Shown one piece after another: positions 34,940-44,363 of a stretch of 64,000 nt of DNA (positions are counted from its first letter, which is position 1; the number at the start of each line of letters is the position of its first letter). A model generated the notes under the pieces. It saw nothing but the letters and a program-made list of their open reading frames with translations, was not told where the DNA came from and searched no databases. Source of the DNA: JALYNX01 sp963724825 (GTDB taxonomy: Bacteria; Actinomycetota; Acidimicrobiia; Spongiisociales; ZC4RG35); the NCBI GenBank assembly GCA_963724825.1, contig CAVRWT010000001.1:62001-126000 (forward strand). Direction: 5' to 3'. The translations under genes and the position numbers were made by a program.

Positions 34940-35766
34940 GGCGGCTTGCCCTGATCGCGGTGGCGTTGCTGGTGCTGGGTGCCTGCTCGTCCGAATCCGT
35001 GGCTCCATTCGGCATCGTTGCCTCGTCCCAGCCGGTAGGTATCGGCGAGCAACGTGTGATGCTCGGCCTGATCGACCAGGACACGAATGAGTACCTGGCT
35101 TCGCCGGACCGCCCGGCCACGGTGACTTTGCGCAACGAGGACGGCGCCCCCATCGAGACCTATGAGACCGAATTCATGTGGACCGCCGAGGAGGTTCGTG
35201 GCCTCTATGTGGCCCGGATGGAGATCCCGGCCGCCGGCACCTATCAGGTGACCCTCGACGCCGAGGGCTTTTCCACCGCGGGCCCGATGGGTCTGGTGGC
35301 GGTAGAAGACCCGGGCGTGGTTGAGGCCGGCGACCCTGCTCCGGCTTCGGAGACCCGGGTCGCCGCCGACTTCCCGGATCTCTCGGTCATCAGCTCGGAT
35401 CCCGAGCCCGACCCTGCGATGTATCAGCTATCGGTAGCCGACGCCGTGACCTCGGGCGTACCGTCGGTGATCGTCTTCGCCACACCGGGATTCTGTCAGA
35501 GCGCCACCTGTGGGCCCCTCCTCGATCAGGTCAAGGCGTTGCAGGCGAGCTATCCGAACGTTGACTTCGTCCACGTCGAGATCTACGAGGACCTGAAGGT
35601 GACCGATCAGAGCCAGCTGACGACAGTCCCGGCGGTCACCGAGTGGGGGCTCCCCTCTGAGCCCTGGGTGTTCATCGTCGACGACTCGGGGATCGTGACC
35701 GCCAGCTTCGAAGGGGCTGCCCTCGACACCGAGCTCAACTCGGCGATCGCCGCGGTGGCCGGCTAG
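34936..35766 (+). CDS. Lipoprotein with C-terminal thioredoxin-like domain
   Basis: A 276-residue lipoprotein: signal MRRLALIAVALLVLGAC, an Ig-like N-terminal part (FGIVASSQPVGIGEQRVMLG), then from about residue 170 a thioredoxin-like fold with VIVFATPGFCQSATCGPLLDQV. The two cysteines are separated by four residues, unlike the Cx2C of thioredoxin or the Cx3C of Sco copper chaperones. Position inside the oxidase cluster suggests redox care of the CuA site or copper transfer. It is coupled to ctaB by ATGA. Confidence 0.72.
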   Translation: MRRLALIAVALLVLGACSSESVAPFGIVASSQPVGIGEQRVMLGLIDQDTNEYLASPDRPATVTLRNEDGAPIETYETEFMWTAEEVRGLYVARMEIPAAGTYQVTLDAEGFSTAGPMGLVAVEDPGVVEAGDPAPASETRVAADFPDLSVISSDPEPDPAMYQLSVADAVTSGVPSVIVFATPGFCQSATCGPLLDQVKALQASYPNVDFVHVEIYEDLKVTDQSQLTTVPAVTEWGLPSEPWVFIVDDSGIVTASFEGAALDTELNSAIAAVAG

Positions 35767-35838
35767 GGGTTAACTGCCGGCGAAGCGAGAGGACCGTCCG
35801 ACCGGAGGGCGGGCGTGTCTTGAGCCGCCCCCTCCGTC

Positions 35839-35940
35839 TCGGCCTTCGGCCGATCCACCTCCCCCAACGTCGCTCTGCTCCTGGGGGAGGAAACAGGATG
35901 TCCATTTCTCCCCCAGTGAACGAAGTGAGCGTTGGGGGGA
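35839..35940. repeat. Composite REP-like element (copy 1, three hairpins)
   Basis: In the 238-base gap before ctaC: hairpin TCGGCC-TTC-GGCCGA (35839-35853), hairpin CCTCCCCC/GGGGGAGG (35858-35890), and hairpin TCCCCCA/TGGGGGGA (35909-35940) enclosing TGAACGAAGTGAGC. The segment 35882-35937 recurs, diverged, at 44363-44420. It looks like a dispersed repeat rather than a gene. Confidence 0.7.
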
Positions 35941-36004
35941 GTGCCGGCGCCGCTTTGAGGGGAACTTGGTCGGCGGTTGGCAAGGTCCGTATGATGCCGA
36001 ACCG

Positions 36005-37057
36005 ATGGCCCGGTCCCGTCAACGTCTCGCACGCCTCGGCGCATTGGTCGGGTCAGCCCTCGTTCTGAGCGCATGCTCGCTGATCGAGATCGACGACGCC
36101 CCGATGACCATCTTCGATCCGAAGGGGCCCTTCTCAAGACGCGAAAACGACCTGTTTTGGCCAGTGTTTTGGATCGCCACCGGAGTATTCGTCCTGGTCG
36201 AGGCGGCGATCCTGGTCATCGTTTTCCTGTTTCGGGACCGGGAGGGAGCCAAGGAGGCGAAGCAACTCCACGGGAGCCCGAAACTCGAGGTGCTGTGGAC
36301 CGTCATCCCGGCGTTGATCCTGGCCGGGATTGCGGTCCCGACCACGGCCGCCGTCTTCGATCTCACCGAATGCGGATCGGAGGCGATCCAGATCGACATC
36401 ATCGGGCACCAATGGTGGTTCGAGTACCGCTACCCCGACGCCGATGTCGCGACTGCCAACGTCATGGTCATCCCCGCCGGCCAGGAGGTGTGCGCCAAGA
36501 TGACCTCCGAGGACGTCATCCACAACTTTTGGATCCCCGCCCTCAACGGCAAGCGCTATCTGATCCCTGGCCAGACCACCGAGCTCCGGCTTCAGGCCGA
36601 TGAGCCCGGGGAGTTCTGGGGTCAATGCGCCGAGTTCTGCGGTCTCTCCCACTCCATGATGCGGGCGCGGGTGCAGGCGTTGCCGCCGGCCGAGTATGAG
36701 GCTTGGCTGGCAGCCCAGGCCGAGACAACACCGCTCCCGACCGAAGGCAGTGCCGAGTACGCCGGATATCAGGTGTACACGGCCAAGGGATGCGTCCAAT
36801 GTCACACCGTGCGCTTCGATAGCAACCCGAACATCGTTCCCGACGACGCGTTCTCCGGCCCTGAGCTCACCCACTTCGCCTCTCGGGACGTTTTCGCCGG
36901 TGCCACCCTTCCCGAGGAAGGGCAAACCAGGGAGGAGGCCCTTCACCTGTGGCTCAAGGATCCTCCCAATTACAAACCAGGTAGTTATATGCCCAACCTG
37001 GCCTTGACCGAGCAGGAGATCAACGACCTGATCATCTGGCTGGAGAGCAACAAATGA
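36005..37057 (+). CDS. ctaC: Cytochrome c oxidase subunit II with fused cytochrome c
   Basis: A 350-residue lipoprotein (lipobox LVLSAC) with two transmembrane helices (FWPVFWIATGVFVLVEAAIL, LEVLWTVIPALILAG). The periplasmic cupredoxin domain has the binuclear CuA ligands GQCAEFCGLSHSMM, and the electron-entry HQWWFEYRYPD. The C-terminal 90 residues are a cytochrome c domain with CVQCH and the axial methionine in GSYMPNLAL, as in caa3-type enzymes. ATG 36005 gives a proper lipoprotein signal. It overlaps ctaD by 4 bases. Confidence 0.93.
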   Translation: MARSRQRLARLGALVGSALVLSACSLIEIDDAPMTIFDPKGPFSRRENDLFWPVFWIATGVFVLVEAAILVIVFLFRDREGAKEAKQLHGSPKLEVLWTVIPALILAGIAVPTTAAVFDLTECGSEAIQIDIIGHQWWFEYRYPDADVATANVMVIPAGQEVCAKMTSEDVIHNFWIPALNGKRYLIPGQTTELRLQADEPGEFWGQCAEFCGLSHSMMRARVQALPPAEYEAWLAAQAETTPLPTEGSAEYAGYQVYTAKGCVQCHTVRFDSNPNIVPDDAFSGPELTHFASRDVFAGATLPEEGQTREEALHLWLKDPPNYKPGSYMPNLALTEQEINDLIIWLESNK

Positions 37058-39084
37058 CCGCCACAGCCGCGCGATCCCAAACAACGATCTTCAGCCGCCC
37101 GTCGGCGAAGACCGGCATCTGGTCGTGGATAACGACCGTCGATCACAAGCGGATCGGGATCATGTACGGGTACGCGGCCTTCACCTTCTTCATCATTGGA
37201 GGCTGCGAGGCCCTGTTGCTTCGAATCCAGCTGGCGCAGGCCAACAACGAGTTCTTGACCGCGGGCGCCTACAACGCCCTGTTCACGATGCATGGCACCA
37301 CGATGATCTTCCTGTTCGTGATGCCCGCCTCGGCGGCGTTCATGAACTACCTGCTCCCGCTGATGATCGGCGCTCGGGACGTGGCCTTCCCCAGGTTGAA
37401 TGCCCTCTCCTGGTGGATCTTCTTCTTTGGTGGGATCTTCCTCTATTCGACCTTCATCTTCGGGACCTCTCTGGCCCCGGTCGGGGCCACCGGTGTCACC
37501 GGCAACCTGCCAATCGGGGGCGGGCCCGGGAGTCTCAACTTCCTTGCCGACTCGCCCGGTGGAGGCTGGTTCGGCTACCAGCCGAACGCGGGGCCGCTCT
37601 ACTCGGCGGGCACCGCCATGGACTATTGGGCACTTGGCCTGCAGATCCTCGGGCTCGCCTCGCTGGTGTCGTCCGTCAACTTCATCGTGACCATCCTCAA
37701 CATGCGGGCCAAGGGGATGCGGCTGCTCCGCATGCCGGTGTTCGTCTGGATGTCGATGGTGGTCGCATTCCTCCTGCTGTTCTCGCTCCCGATCATCGCG
37801 GTGGCCCTGTTCATGGTCACCTTCGACAGGCAGTTCGGCTCCTTGTTCTACGCGCCCGTAGGCGGGGGAGATCCGATCCTTTGGCAACACCTGTTCTGGC
37901 TCTTCGGCCATCCCGAGGTCTACATCCTCGTGTTGCCGGCCATGGGCATGGTCTCGGAGATCCTTCCCACCTTCTCTCGCAAGCCGTTGTTCGGTTATTC
38001 GGCGGTGGTTTTCGCCGGCGCCGCCATCGGCTTCCTCGGCTTCGGGGTGTGGGCCCACCACATGTTCGCTTCGGGGATCACACCTGTCGCCCAGGCCGCC
38101 TTCGGCCTGTCGACGATGACCATTGCCATCCCGACCGGGATCAAGATCTTCAACTGGCTGGGGACGATGTGGCAGGGTCGAATACGTATGTCCACCTCGA
38201 TGCTCTTCGCCATTGGATTCGTCGCGATGTTCACCATTGGCGGGCTTTCCGGGGTGACCCACGCCGTGGTTCCGTCGGACTGGCAGCAGACCGACACCTA
38301 TTACATCGTTGCCCACTTCCACTACGTCTTGTTCGGTGGGGCCATCTTCGGGCTGTTCGGCGGGCTCTACTACTGGTTCCCCAAGCTCACCGGCCGGGTG
38401 ATGAACGAAAGACTGGGCAAGACCCATTTCTGGCTTCAGTTCATCGGGTTCAACCTGACTTTCGGGCCGATGCACTGGCTCGGCCTGCAGGGCATGGTGC
38501 GTCGAACCTGGAAATACGCTCCCGAGACCGGTCTCCAGCCCTGGAACCTCGTGGTGACGATCGGCGCGTTCATCATCGCCGCCTCGATCGTGATCTTCAT
38601 CTTCAACTGGTGGACCAGCAAACGGCACGGGGAGCCGTCGGGCCTCGATCCGTGGGATGCGAGGACGATCGAGTGGATGGTCCCCAACCCTTCACCGGAG
38701 TACAACTTCGCGGTGCCGCCAGTGGTCGCCAGTCTCGATCACTTCTGGCGTCTCAAGTACGACCAGGGGCCCGACGGGCGGGCTGTGCGCAAGCCCGATG
38801 CGGATGAGATCCTGGCCAAGATCGAGCACGATCAGCTCAATCCGGTCTCTCCCATCCACCTGCCCAATCCGTCCTACTTCCCGTTCTTCATGGCCATCGC
38901 CTTCCCCACCATCTTCTACGGGATCATCTATCACACGGCGATGTGGGGCAAGGCGCTGATCTTCCTCGGGGTCGTCATCGGACTGGTCGCAGTGGTCGGT
39001 TGGGCAATCGAGCCACTGGAGGAGCCCCACGTCGAGCACGATGACGAAGAGCACCCGATCGAGGCGGCAGGTGCGTATGACTGA
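37054..39084 (+). CDS. ctaD: Cytochrome c oxidase subunit I
   Basis: The 676-residue catalytic subunit of the haem-copper oxidase, reducing O2 to water and pumping protons. About twelve helices are evident. Key features are the low-spin haem histidine in YNALFTMHGTTMIF, FWLFGHPEVYILVLPAMG with the CuB histidine and cross-linked tyrosine (type A, K-channel), WAHHMFASG, and the haem ligands in YYIVAHFHYVLFGG. A C-terminal extension of about 100 residues carries one more hydrophobic helix. An 8-base overlap couples it to ctaE. Confidence 0.96.
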   Translation: MTATAARSQTTIFSRPSAKTGIWSWITTVDHKRIGIMYGYAAFTFFIIGGCEALLLRIQLAQANNEFLTAGAYNALFTMHGTTMIFLFVMPASAAFMNYLLPLMIGARDVAFPRLNALSWWIFFFGGIFLYSTFIFGTSLAPVGATGVTGNLPIGGGPGSLNFLADSPGGGWFGYQPNAGPLYSAGTAMDYWALGLQILGLASLVSSVNFIVTILNMRAKGMRLLRMPVFVWMSMVVAFLLLFSLPIIAVALFMVTFDRQFGSLFYAPVGGGDPILWQHLFWLFGHPEVYILVLPAMGMVSEILPTFSRKPLFGYSAVVFAGAAIGFLGFGVWAHHMFASGITPVAQAAFGLSTMTIAIPTGIKIFNWLGTMWQGRIRMSTSMLFAIGFVAMFTIGGLSGVTHAVVPSDWQQTDTYYIVAHFHYVLFGGAIFGLFGGLYYWFPKLTGRVMNERLGKTHFWLQFIGFNLTFGPMHWLGLQGMVRRTWKYAPETGLQPWNLVVTIGAFIIAASIVIFIFNWWTSKRHGEPSGLDPWDARTIEWMVPNPSPEYNFAVPPVVASLDHFWRLKYDQGPDGRAVRKPDADEILAKIEHDQLNPVSPIHLPNPSYFPFFMAIAFPTIFYGIIYHTAMWGKALIFLGVVIGLVAVVGWAIEPLEEPHVEHDDEEHPIEAAGAYD

Positions 39085-39700
39085 GATCCTTCACGAGGCC
39101 CCGATGGATCATCCCGAGCACGAGTCGACGGGAGTCGAGAACCGCAAGCTGGGGATGTGGCTGTTCCTCAGTTCGGAGTTCCTGTTCTTCGGAGCCCTGA
39201 TTTCGAACTATCTGCTCTATTCGAATCGGCCCGGGTTCCCTGACCCCTACCCGTCGCAGATCTACGACATCCCGTTCACGTCGGTCTCCTCCTTCGTGCT
39301 CTTGATGAGCTCGTTGACCATGGTTCTCGCCCATAACGCCCTGACCCGCCAGGACATGAATGGGACCAGGACCTGGCTGTTCGCCACCGCCGCCCTGGGA
39401 GCGGTGTTCCTCGGCGGCCAGGTGTTCGAGTTCACCGAATTCGTCGTCAACGAGAACATGACACTCTCGACCAACCCGGCTGCCTCGGCGTTCTACGTGC
39501 TCACCGGGTTCCACGGGACCCATGTGGCCATCGGAGTGATCATGCTCCTCTCCCTGTGGGGGATCTCGAGGCGCCCGGGTGGGCTCAGTGAGAAGCACGG
39601 GATGAATCTCGAGTTGGTCGGCCTCTACTGGCACTTCGTCGACATCATCTGGATCGTGATCTTCACCGTCGTCTATCTGCTCTCGGTGCCTCCAGCATGA
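39077..39700 (+). CDS. ctaE: Cytochrome c oxidase subunit III
   Basis: A 207-residue membrane subunit with five predicted helices. Typical segments are KLGMWLFLSSEFLFFGAL, TRTWLFATAALGAVFLGGQVFE, and the conserved FYVLTGFHGTHVAIGV and LYWHFVDIIWIVIFTVVYL. The ATG at 39077 overlaps the end of ctaD; this start gives the standard N-terminus. It stabilises subunit I and its proton uptake. It overlaps the next gene by 4 bases (ATGA). Confidence 0.94.
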   Translation: MTEILHEAPMDHPEHESTGVENRKLGMWLFLSSEFLFFGALISNYLLYSNRPGFPDPYPSQIYDIPFTSVSSFVLLMSSLTMVLAHNALTRQDMNGTRTWLFATAALGAVFLGGQVFEFTEFVVNENMTLSTNPAASAFYVLTGFHGTHVAIGVIMLLSLWGISRRPGGLSEKHGMNLELVGLYWHFVDIIWIVIFTVVYLLSVPPA

Positions 39701-40005
39701 CGGTCGAGCCCCACCACCCGACTCCGGCGCAGTACTGGAAGATTGCGGCGCTGCTCGGCGTGCTCACCGCGATCGAGGTGGGGATCTACTACGTCCACCT
39801 CGAGTTCGACCTGGGGAACCTCAACACCATTTCGCTGCTCATCCTTGCGACCCTCAAGTTCGTGATCGTGGTCGCCTTCTACATGCATCTCCGATACGAG
39901 AAATCGACTCTGAGCCGGTTCTTCACCGGCGGTTTCGTCCTCGCCACGTGTCTCTACACCGTGGTGCTCGCCTCGCTCGGAGCCCTGATCATCAGGGGAT
40001 CCTGA
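39697..40005 (+). CDS. Cytochrome c oxidase subunit IV family protein
   Basis: A 102-residue membrane protein with three helices (YWKIAALLGVLTAIEVGIYY, ISLLILATLKFVIVVAFYM, GFVLATCLYTVVLASLGAL), the layout of the bacterial CtaF/CyoD-type subunit IV family. The HLRYEKSTLSRFF loop is typical. It is linked by one-base and four-base overlaps to both neighbours, consistent with co-translation in the oxidase operon. Confidence 0.88.
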   Translation: MTVEPHHPTPAQYWKIAALLGVLTAIEVGIYYVHLEFDLGNLNTISLLILATLKFVIVVAFYMHLRYEKSTLSRFFTGGFVLATCLYTVVLASLGALIIRGS

Positions 40006-40814
40006 TGCCCTTGCCTCCCTGGCACCCGCATCTCGACGTCTGGCTGCTGATCTGGGTCCTCGGCTTTGGCTACTGGTACGCCAACAAGCGCCTGCGGCCG
40101 TACGTTGCGCCCGATGCCCCACCGGCGACGAAGGGGCAGCGCTGGCAGTGGTACGGGGCCCTGGGCCTTCTCTTCGTGGTTTCGGGGTGGCCGATTCACG
40201 ACATCGGAGAGACATCTCTCTTCACCTTGCACATGGTGGAGCACATGGTCATCGCCCTTGTGGTGCCGCCGTTACTCCTCCGTGGGTGCCCTCGCTGGCT
40301 TGGGGACGTCACCCTCGGAAACCCGACCGTGGCGCGGTTGGTTCGGCCCCTGGCCCGGCCGGTGCCCGCCTTCGTGATCTTCAACGCGACGTTTCTCGTC
40401 ATCCACTGGCCGGAGTTGGTCGCATGGATGGCGACCAGCCAGTCGATCCACGCCTTCGTGCACGCCTGGCTGTTTGGAGCGTCGATCTTGATGTGGCTGC
40501 CGATCTTCTCCCCGACCCCGGCCATACCTCGACTCGCCCCCCCGGCCCAGATGCTCTATCTGTTTCTCCAGTCCCTGCTCCCGACGATCCCCGGCTCGTT
40601 CCTGACGTTTTCGTCGGTTCCGCTCTACCCGATCTACGGGAATGCCGCACTCGCGTACGGGCTCACCGCGGTCGCAGATCAGACCATCGCCGGCGTCATC
40701 ATGAAGATCGCCGGCGGGATCCTGCTCTGGTCGACGATCGCTGTGATCTGGTTCCGTTGGACCAGGCAGGAGCGGGAGTGGGAGCGATTGGAAGCGTCGC
40801 TTCGAGCCGGTTGA
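40005..40814 (+). CDS. ctaG: CtaG-type cytochrome c oxidase assembly protein
   Basis: A 269-residue membrane protein of the caa3 CtaG family, which inserts copper during oxidase assembly in Gram-positive bacteria. About seven helices are seen. The histidine-containing signatures SLFTLHMVEHMVIALVVPPL, FLVIHWPELVAW and AFVHAWLFGASILMWLPI are family features, probably metal-binding. The ATG at 40005 overlaps the previous stop (TGATG). Confidence 0.88.
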   Translation: MPLPPWHPHLDVWLLIWVLGFGYWYANKRLRPYVAPDAPPATKGQRWQWYGALGLLFVVSGWPIHDIGETSLFTLHMVEHMVIALVVPPLLLRGCPRWLGDVTLGNPTVARLVRPLARPVPAFVIFNATFLVIHWPELVAWMATSQSIHAFVHAWLFGASILMWLPIFSPTPAIPRLAPPAQMLYLFLQSLLPTIPGSFLTFSSVPLYPIYGNAALAYGLTAVADQTIAGVIMKIAGGILLWSTIAVIWFRWTRQEREWERLEASLRAG

Positions 40815-41104
40815 CCCCAGCCCGTTTCGGCGGGATGATCGCCCTCGCCCTGGTCATCGCCTGCACCCAGACCTCGGGCACCGCCCGCGGAGTGGTCATT
40901 TCGGTCGAGGGGACTCTTCAGGACGTGACCGCCTTCACCGTCCTGGTCGAGGGGGAGGAGTGGCGCATGATCCCGGTCCCGGACGGTGACTATCAATTCG
41001 CGCTTCCGCATCTGCGGGAGCACCGCATCTCCGGCCAGCCGATATTGGTTGGTTGGGAGTTGGTGGATAACGTCAGGTACGCATTGAGCCTGGCCGACGG
41101 ATAG
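40811..41104 (+). CDS. Small predicted lipoprotein at the end of the oxidase operon
   Basis: 97 residues from a TTG that overlaps the ctaG stop (TTGA). The signal is MTPARFGGMIALALVIAC with the lipobox cysteine. The mature part is an 80-residue beta-rich domain (GVVISVEGTLQDVTAFTVLV, RMIPVPDGDYQFALPHLREH) reminiscent of OB-fold proteins. The single His in HLREHR could be a ligand. No named family is recognised; context suggests an oxidase-associated role. Confidence 0.65.
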   Translation: MTPARFGGMIALALVIACTQTSGTARGVVISVEGTLQDVTAFTVLVEGEEWRMIPVPDGDYQFALPHLREHRISGQPILVGWELVDNVRYALSLADG

Positions 41105-41131
41105 CGGGCTCGGAACCAACGGAGCGCATTC

Positions 41132-42230
41132 TTGAGCCAGCAGTCAGACACGTCGATCGGTCGTTTCTTTCTCCCGGGGCCCACCGAGGTGGATCCTGAA
41201 GTCCTCGCAGCCCAGACCCATCCGATGATCGGCCACCGTGGATCGGCGATCCAGGAGCTGATCGCCGAGATCGAGATCGGTCTCAAGCAGGTCTTTCTCA
41301 CCGACCAGCCTGTGGTGATTTCGACGTCGTCAGCGACGGGGCTGATGGAGGCGGGGATTCGAAACGGGGTGGGGCGACGCAAGGTGCTCTCCCTGGTCAA
41401 CGGGGCCTTTTCCAAGCGATTCGCGGACATTGCCACCGCCTGCGCCCGGGATGTCGAGGTCTGGGAAGTGCCCTGGGGGGACTACCACGAACCCGATGAG
41501 CTGGCCGATCGCCTGGCGGCCGGGGACTATGACGCAGTCACCGTCACCCATTCAGAGACCTCCACCGGTGTCATCCAGGATCTCGAAGCGCTGGCCCGGG
41601 TCGTCGCCCGGGACGACGACGCCCTTTTCCTGGTCGATTCGGTCACCGGCGTCTGCGGCTCCGAGGTTCGCACCGACGATTGGCAGCTCGACTGGGTGCT
41701 GACCGGCTCACAGAAGGCAATGGCTCTGCCCCCGGGTCTGTCATTTGGCGCCGCGTCCGAGGCGATGCTGGAGCGATCCGCAGCCCTACCCGACAAGGGC
41801 GTCTACTTCGACCTGATCGCGCATGACTCAGAGTCTCGCAGCCCATCAGACCCCGGCTACACCTGCAATCTCTTTGATGTACGCGCTGCGGCTGCAACTG
41901 GAGAGGATCCTGGCCGAAGGCATCGAAGCCCGCTGGAAGCGTCACACCGCGATGCGGGAGCGAACCCTGGAGTGGGTCGATGAGATGTCCGGCCACGGTT
42001 TGGCGCCGTACGCCCCGGAAGGTCATCGCTCGCCGACCATCACCTGCATCAGTCTCCCCGATCGGATCACCGGGCCTGAGGTTGTGAAAGGCATGAAGGA
42101 TCGGAACTGGGTGATCGGAGGCGGTTACGGCAAGCTCAAGGAAACCACTATCCGAATCGGGCACATGGGTGACCGGACCGTCGACGAGTTGGACCTCCTC
42201 CTCCAAGATCTCGGGGCCGTGATTCGATGA
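41132..42230 (+). CDS. Class V aminotransferase, serine-glyoxylate/phosphoserine type (one frameshift)
   Basis: About 365 residues after removing one C from the run at 41842-41844. It is a PLP enzyme of the alanine/serine-glyoxylate group: FLPGPTEVDPEVLAAQTHPMIGHR opens it, VTHSETSTGVIQDLEALA and LFLVDSVTGVCG hold the cofactor Asp, and WVLTGSQKAMALPPGL has the PLP lysine. The corrected junction reads HQTPATPAISLMYALRLQLE. The TTG start follows GGAGCG. Because it is coupled to a SerA-like dehydrogenase, it may act as the phosphoserine aminotransferase. Confidence 0.85.
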
Positions 42231-43180
42231 CCGACCAGTTCAGGGTCGTGGTCACCGACCACGTCTCCGATTCGGGCCTCGCCCCGCTGTTGGACGACGA
42301 ACGGTTCGAGGTGATCCGGATCGACGACTCCTCCACGGATGGGTTCCGGGCGGCTTTGGCCGATGCCGACGGCCTGGTGGTCAGGAGTGCGACCAGGGTG
42401 ACCAGGGAGATGCTGTCCGCGGGCCCGAGGCTCAAGGTGGTGGGCCGGGCCGGGGTTGGGGTCGACAACATCGACCTCGTCGCGGCCACCGAACGAGGGA
42501 TCGCAGTTCTCAACTCTCCTGCCGGCAACACCGTGGCCGCCGCCGAGCTCACCATGGCGTTGATCCTTTCGGTGGTGCGCAGGGTGGCGGAGGCCGATCG
42601 GTCGATGCGGGCCGGGAAGTGGGAACGCGCCCAGTTGAGAGGTGTCCAGCTCAAAGATCGCACTTTGGGGCTGGTCGGTGCGGGCCGGATCGGCGGCGAG
42701 GTCGCAGTCCGGTGTCGGGCGTTCGGGATGAGGGTGATCGTCTATGACCCCTACCTGACCGCGGAGCGGGCCAACGACCTGGGTCTTGCCCTGACCGACC
42801 TCGACGAGGTGCTGTCACACGGTGACATCATCTCCCTCCACGTACCCCTGACCGATGAGACCCGTCACCTGATCGACAAGGACGCGATCTCGAAGATGAA
42901 GGCCGGTGCCTTTGTGGTCAACGTCTCGCGAGGCGGGGTAATTGACGAGGACGCCCTGGCCCAGGCCCTGATCAGCGGGCACCTTGCGGGGGCAGCCCTC
43001 GACGTCTTCGAATCCGAACCGCTGTCCCAGGCCAGCCCGCTCCTCGATCTGCCCAATGTGGTGCTGACCCCGCACCTCGGAGCTTCAACTGTCGAAGCTC
43101 AGGAGCTCGTAGCCAGGGAAATCGCCGAAGCGGTGCGCGATGCCCTTGCCTTGGGGGATGTCTCCGGCTCCGTGACCTAG
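42227..43180 (+). CDS. serA: SerA-like D-3-phosphoglycerate dehydrogenase, short form
   Basis: A 317-residue 2-hydroxyacid dehydrogenase. GRAGVGVDNIDLVAATERGI, NSPAGNTVAAAELTMAL and the Rossmann motif LGLVGAGRIGGEVAVRCRAFG are present. VNVSRGGVIDEDAL and LTPHLGAST carry the catalytic Glu/His region. It lacks the C-terminal ACT/ASB domains of the ~530-residue actinobacterial SerA, so it would not show serine feedback control by that route. It overlaps the aminotransferase by 4 bases, suggesting a two-step serine pathway. A general hydroxyacid reductase is the alternative. Confidence 0.8.
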   Translation: MTDQFRVVVTDHVSDSGLAPLLDDERFEVIRIDDSSTDGFRAALADADGLVVRSATRVTREMLSAGPRLKVVGRAGVGVDNIDLVAATERGIAVLNSPAGNTVAAAELTMALILSVVRRVAEADRSMRAGKWERAQLRGVQLKDRTLGLVGAGRIGGEVAVRCRAFGMRVIVYDPYLTAERANDLGLALTDLDEVLSHGDIISLHVPLTDETRHLIDKDAISKMKAGAFVVNVSRGGVIDEDALAQALISGHLAGAALDVFESEPLSQASPLLDLPNVVLTPHLGASTVEAQELVAREIAEAVRDALALGDVSGSVT

Positions 43181-43184
43181 GCAA

Positions 43185-43198
43185 CCTCCGAGGGGAGG
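43185..43198. terminator. Hairpin in 23-base convergent gap
   Basis: CCTCC-GAGG-GGAGG, enclosed by an outer pairing CCTAG (43176-43180) with CTAGG (43204-43208) that contains the TAG stops of both convergent genes. Confidence 0.5.
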
Positions 43199-43203
43199 GG
43201 CAT

Positions 43204-44363
43204 CTAGGCCAGGACGGACACGACCGCGGCCTCCTGCCCTGCCTCCTCTGGCTCCTCGCCAGGGTTGCGGGCAAACAGGACGGCAAAGACGATTATCAGG
43301 ACGGTGACGATTCCGAGCAGGGCGACCATCACCTCACCGAAGCTGATCTTGACGTTGGGCCGGGTCCCGGCGAGCGAGGCGAAACCCAGGATGCCGATCG
43401 CAGTGACGATCGCAACGAGGGCCGCCGCCTCCTTGGCGATATGGGCCGACTGGATCAAGCCCCAGGCGAATGGGAGCACCAACAAGACCAGGGTCAGGAG
43501 CGCGATGGCCGGGATGGTCAAGGCACCGCCAAGACGGCTTCGGACGTCGGCGACCTCGCCTGCCTCGACAGTGACCGGCACCGCAACCGTCTGGGTGATG
43601 GCGGCGGTGATCGCGCCGAGCACGGCTCCACCAAGGAGCATCACGGCCAGGGTGGGGAGAACGGGAAGCTGCACCATGCCTTCCGCACCTTCGACCGGAG
43701 TCCCAAAACCGCCGGTGAGGAGGGCAGCCGCTCCGATTCCGAGGATGACTCCGATCAGGGCGCCCAGCCAACCGGTTGACGATGCCGAGTTCCGCAGTTG
43801 CATCCCGGGGTTGGCCCAGGCCGCCGAAGCGCGTGAGAGGCCGGCAGTGATGGCTCCGAAGAGGATGCTGACCAGCGCGGCGCCGATGATCACGGTGCGC
43901 GAGGTCGCCTGGATCACCGGAGTGAACGGGCCTTCGCCGGTGACGGTTGCATTCTGAGCCCACCACGTGGTCGCGACCAGGAACCCGGTCAGCCCGAGGA
44001 CGGCTCCCGTCCAAGCGCCGACCCGCGTCGCGCTGCGTAGCCGCTTGCCGAGAGGGACCGGCTCCAGCGGAACCGCCGGCTCCGGCTCTGCCTCGACCAT
44101 GACCGCCACGGGTGCAGGAGCGATGGCCGTCGTCGGAGGGGCAGCGGGCTCAGGTGCAGGGTCGGGATCGGTGACTGCGGGAGCGGCGGCCGGTGCGGGA
44201 GCGGCTGTCGGAGCGGCGCAGCGATCGGGGCACCGCCCGCCCACGCGGCAAGAACATCGTCGATGGTGGTGCCATTGGCAGCAGCCCGGGCCGCGGCCGA
44301 CCGCTTGATGAGGGCCTCGGGCGTGTTCAGGGCGGCAGCCACAGTCGGCAGCAGGTCGCTCAC
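43204..44363 (-). CDS. Multi-pass membrane protein with N-terminal helical domain (one frameshift)
   Basis: About 386 residues if one base is missing near 44210 (the one net -1 or +2 shift in the window). The N-terminus LLPTVAAALNTPEALIKRSA with TTIDDVLAAWAGGAP is a small helical domain. A Pro/Ala/Glu linker follows, then about eight helices (GAWTGAVLGLTGFLVATTWW onward), ending in LFARNPGEEPEEAGQEAAVV. I do not recognise a family. GTG 44363 is the likeliest start; it lies in repeat copy 2. It is a single gene converging on serA. Confidence 0.6.

Noticed and set aside
36985..38628. A 547-codon open frame antisense to ctaD, and a similar 410-codon frame antisense to the EtfD-like gene (8910-10142)
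   Set aside because: Long antisense frames are expected in high-GC coding sequence. Their translations are rich in Arg, His, Pro and Glu, have no domain, and lie over strongly conserved genes.
43204..44363. Counting this gene with the +1 insertions
   Set aside because: Its junction needs a net -1 (or +2) change, so it does not follow the common pattern and was kept separate.
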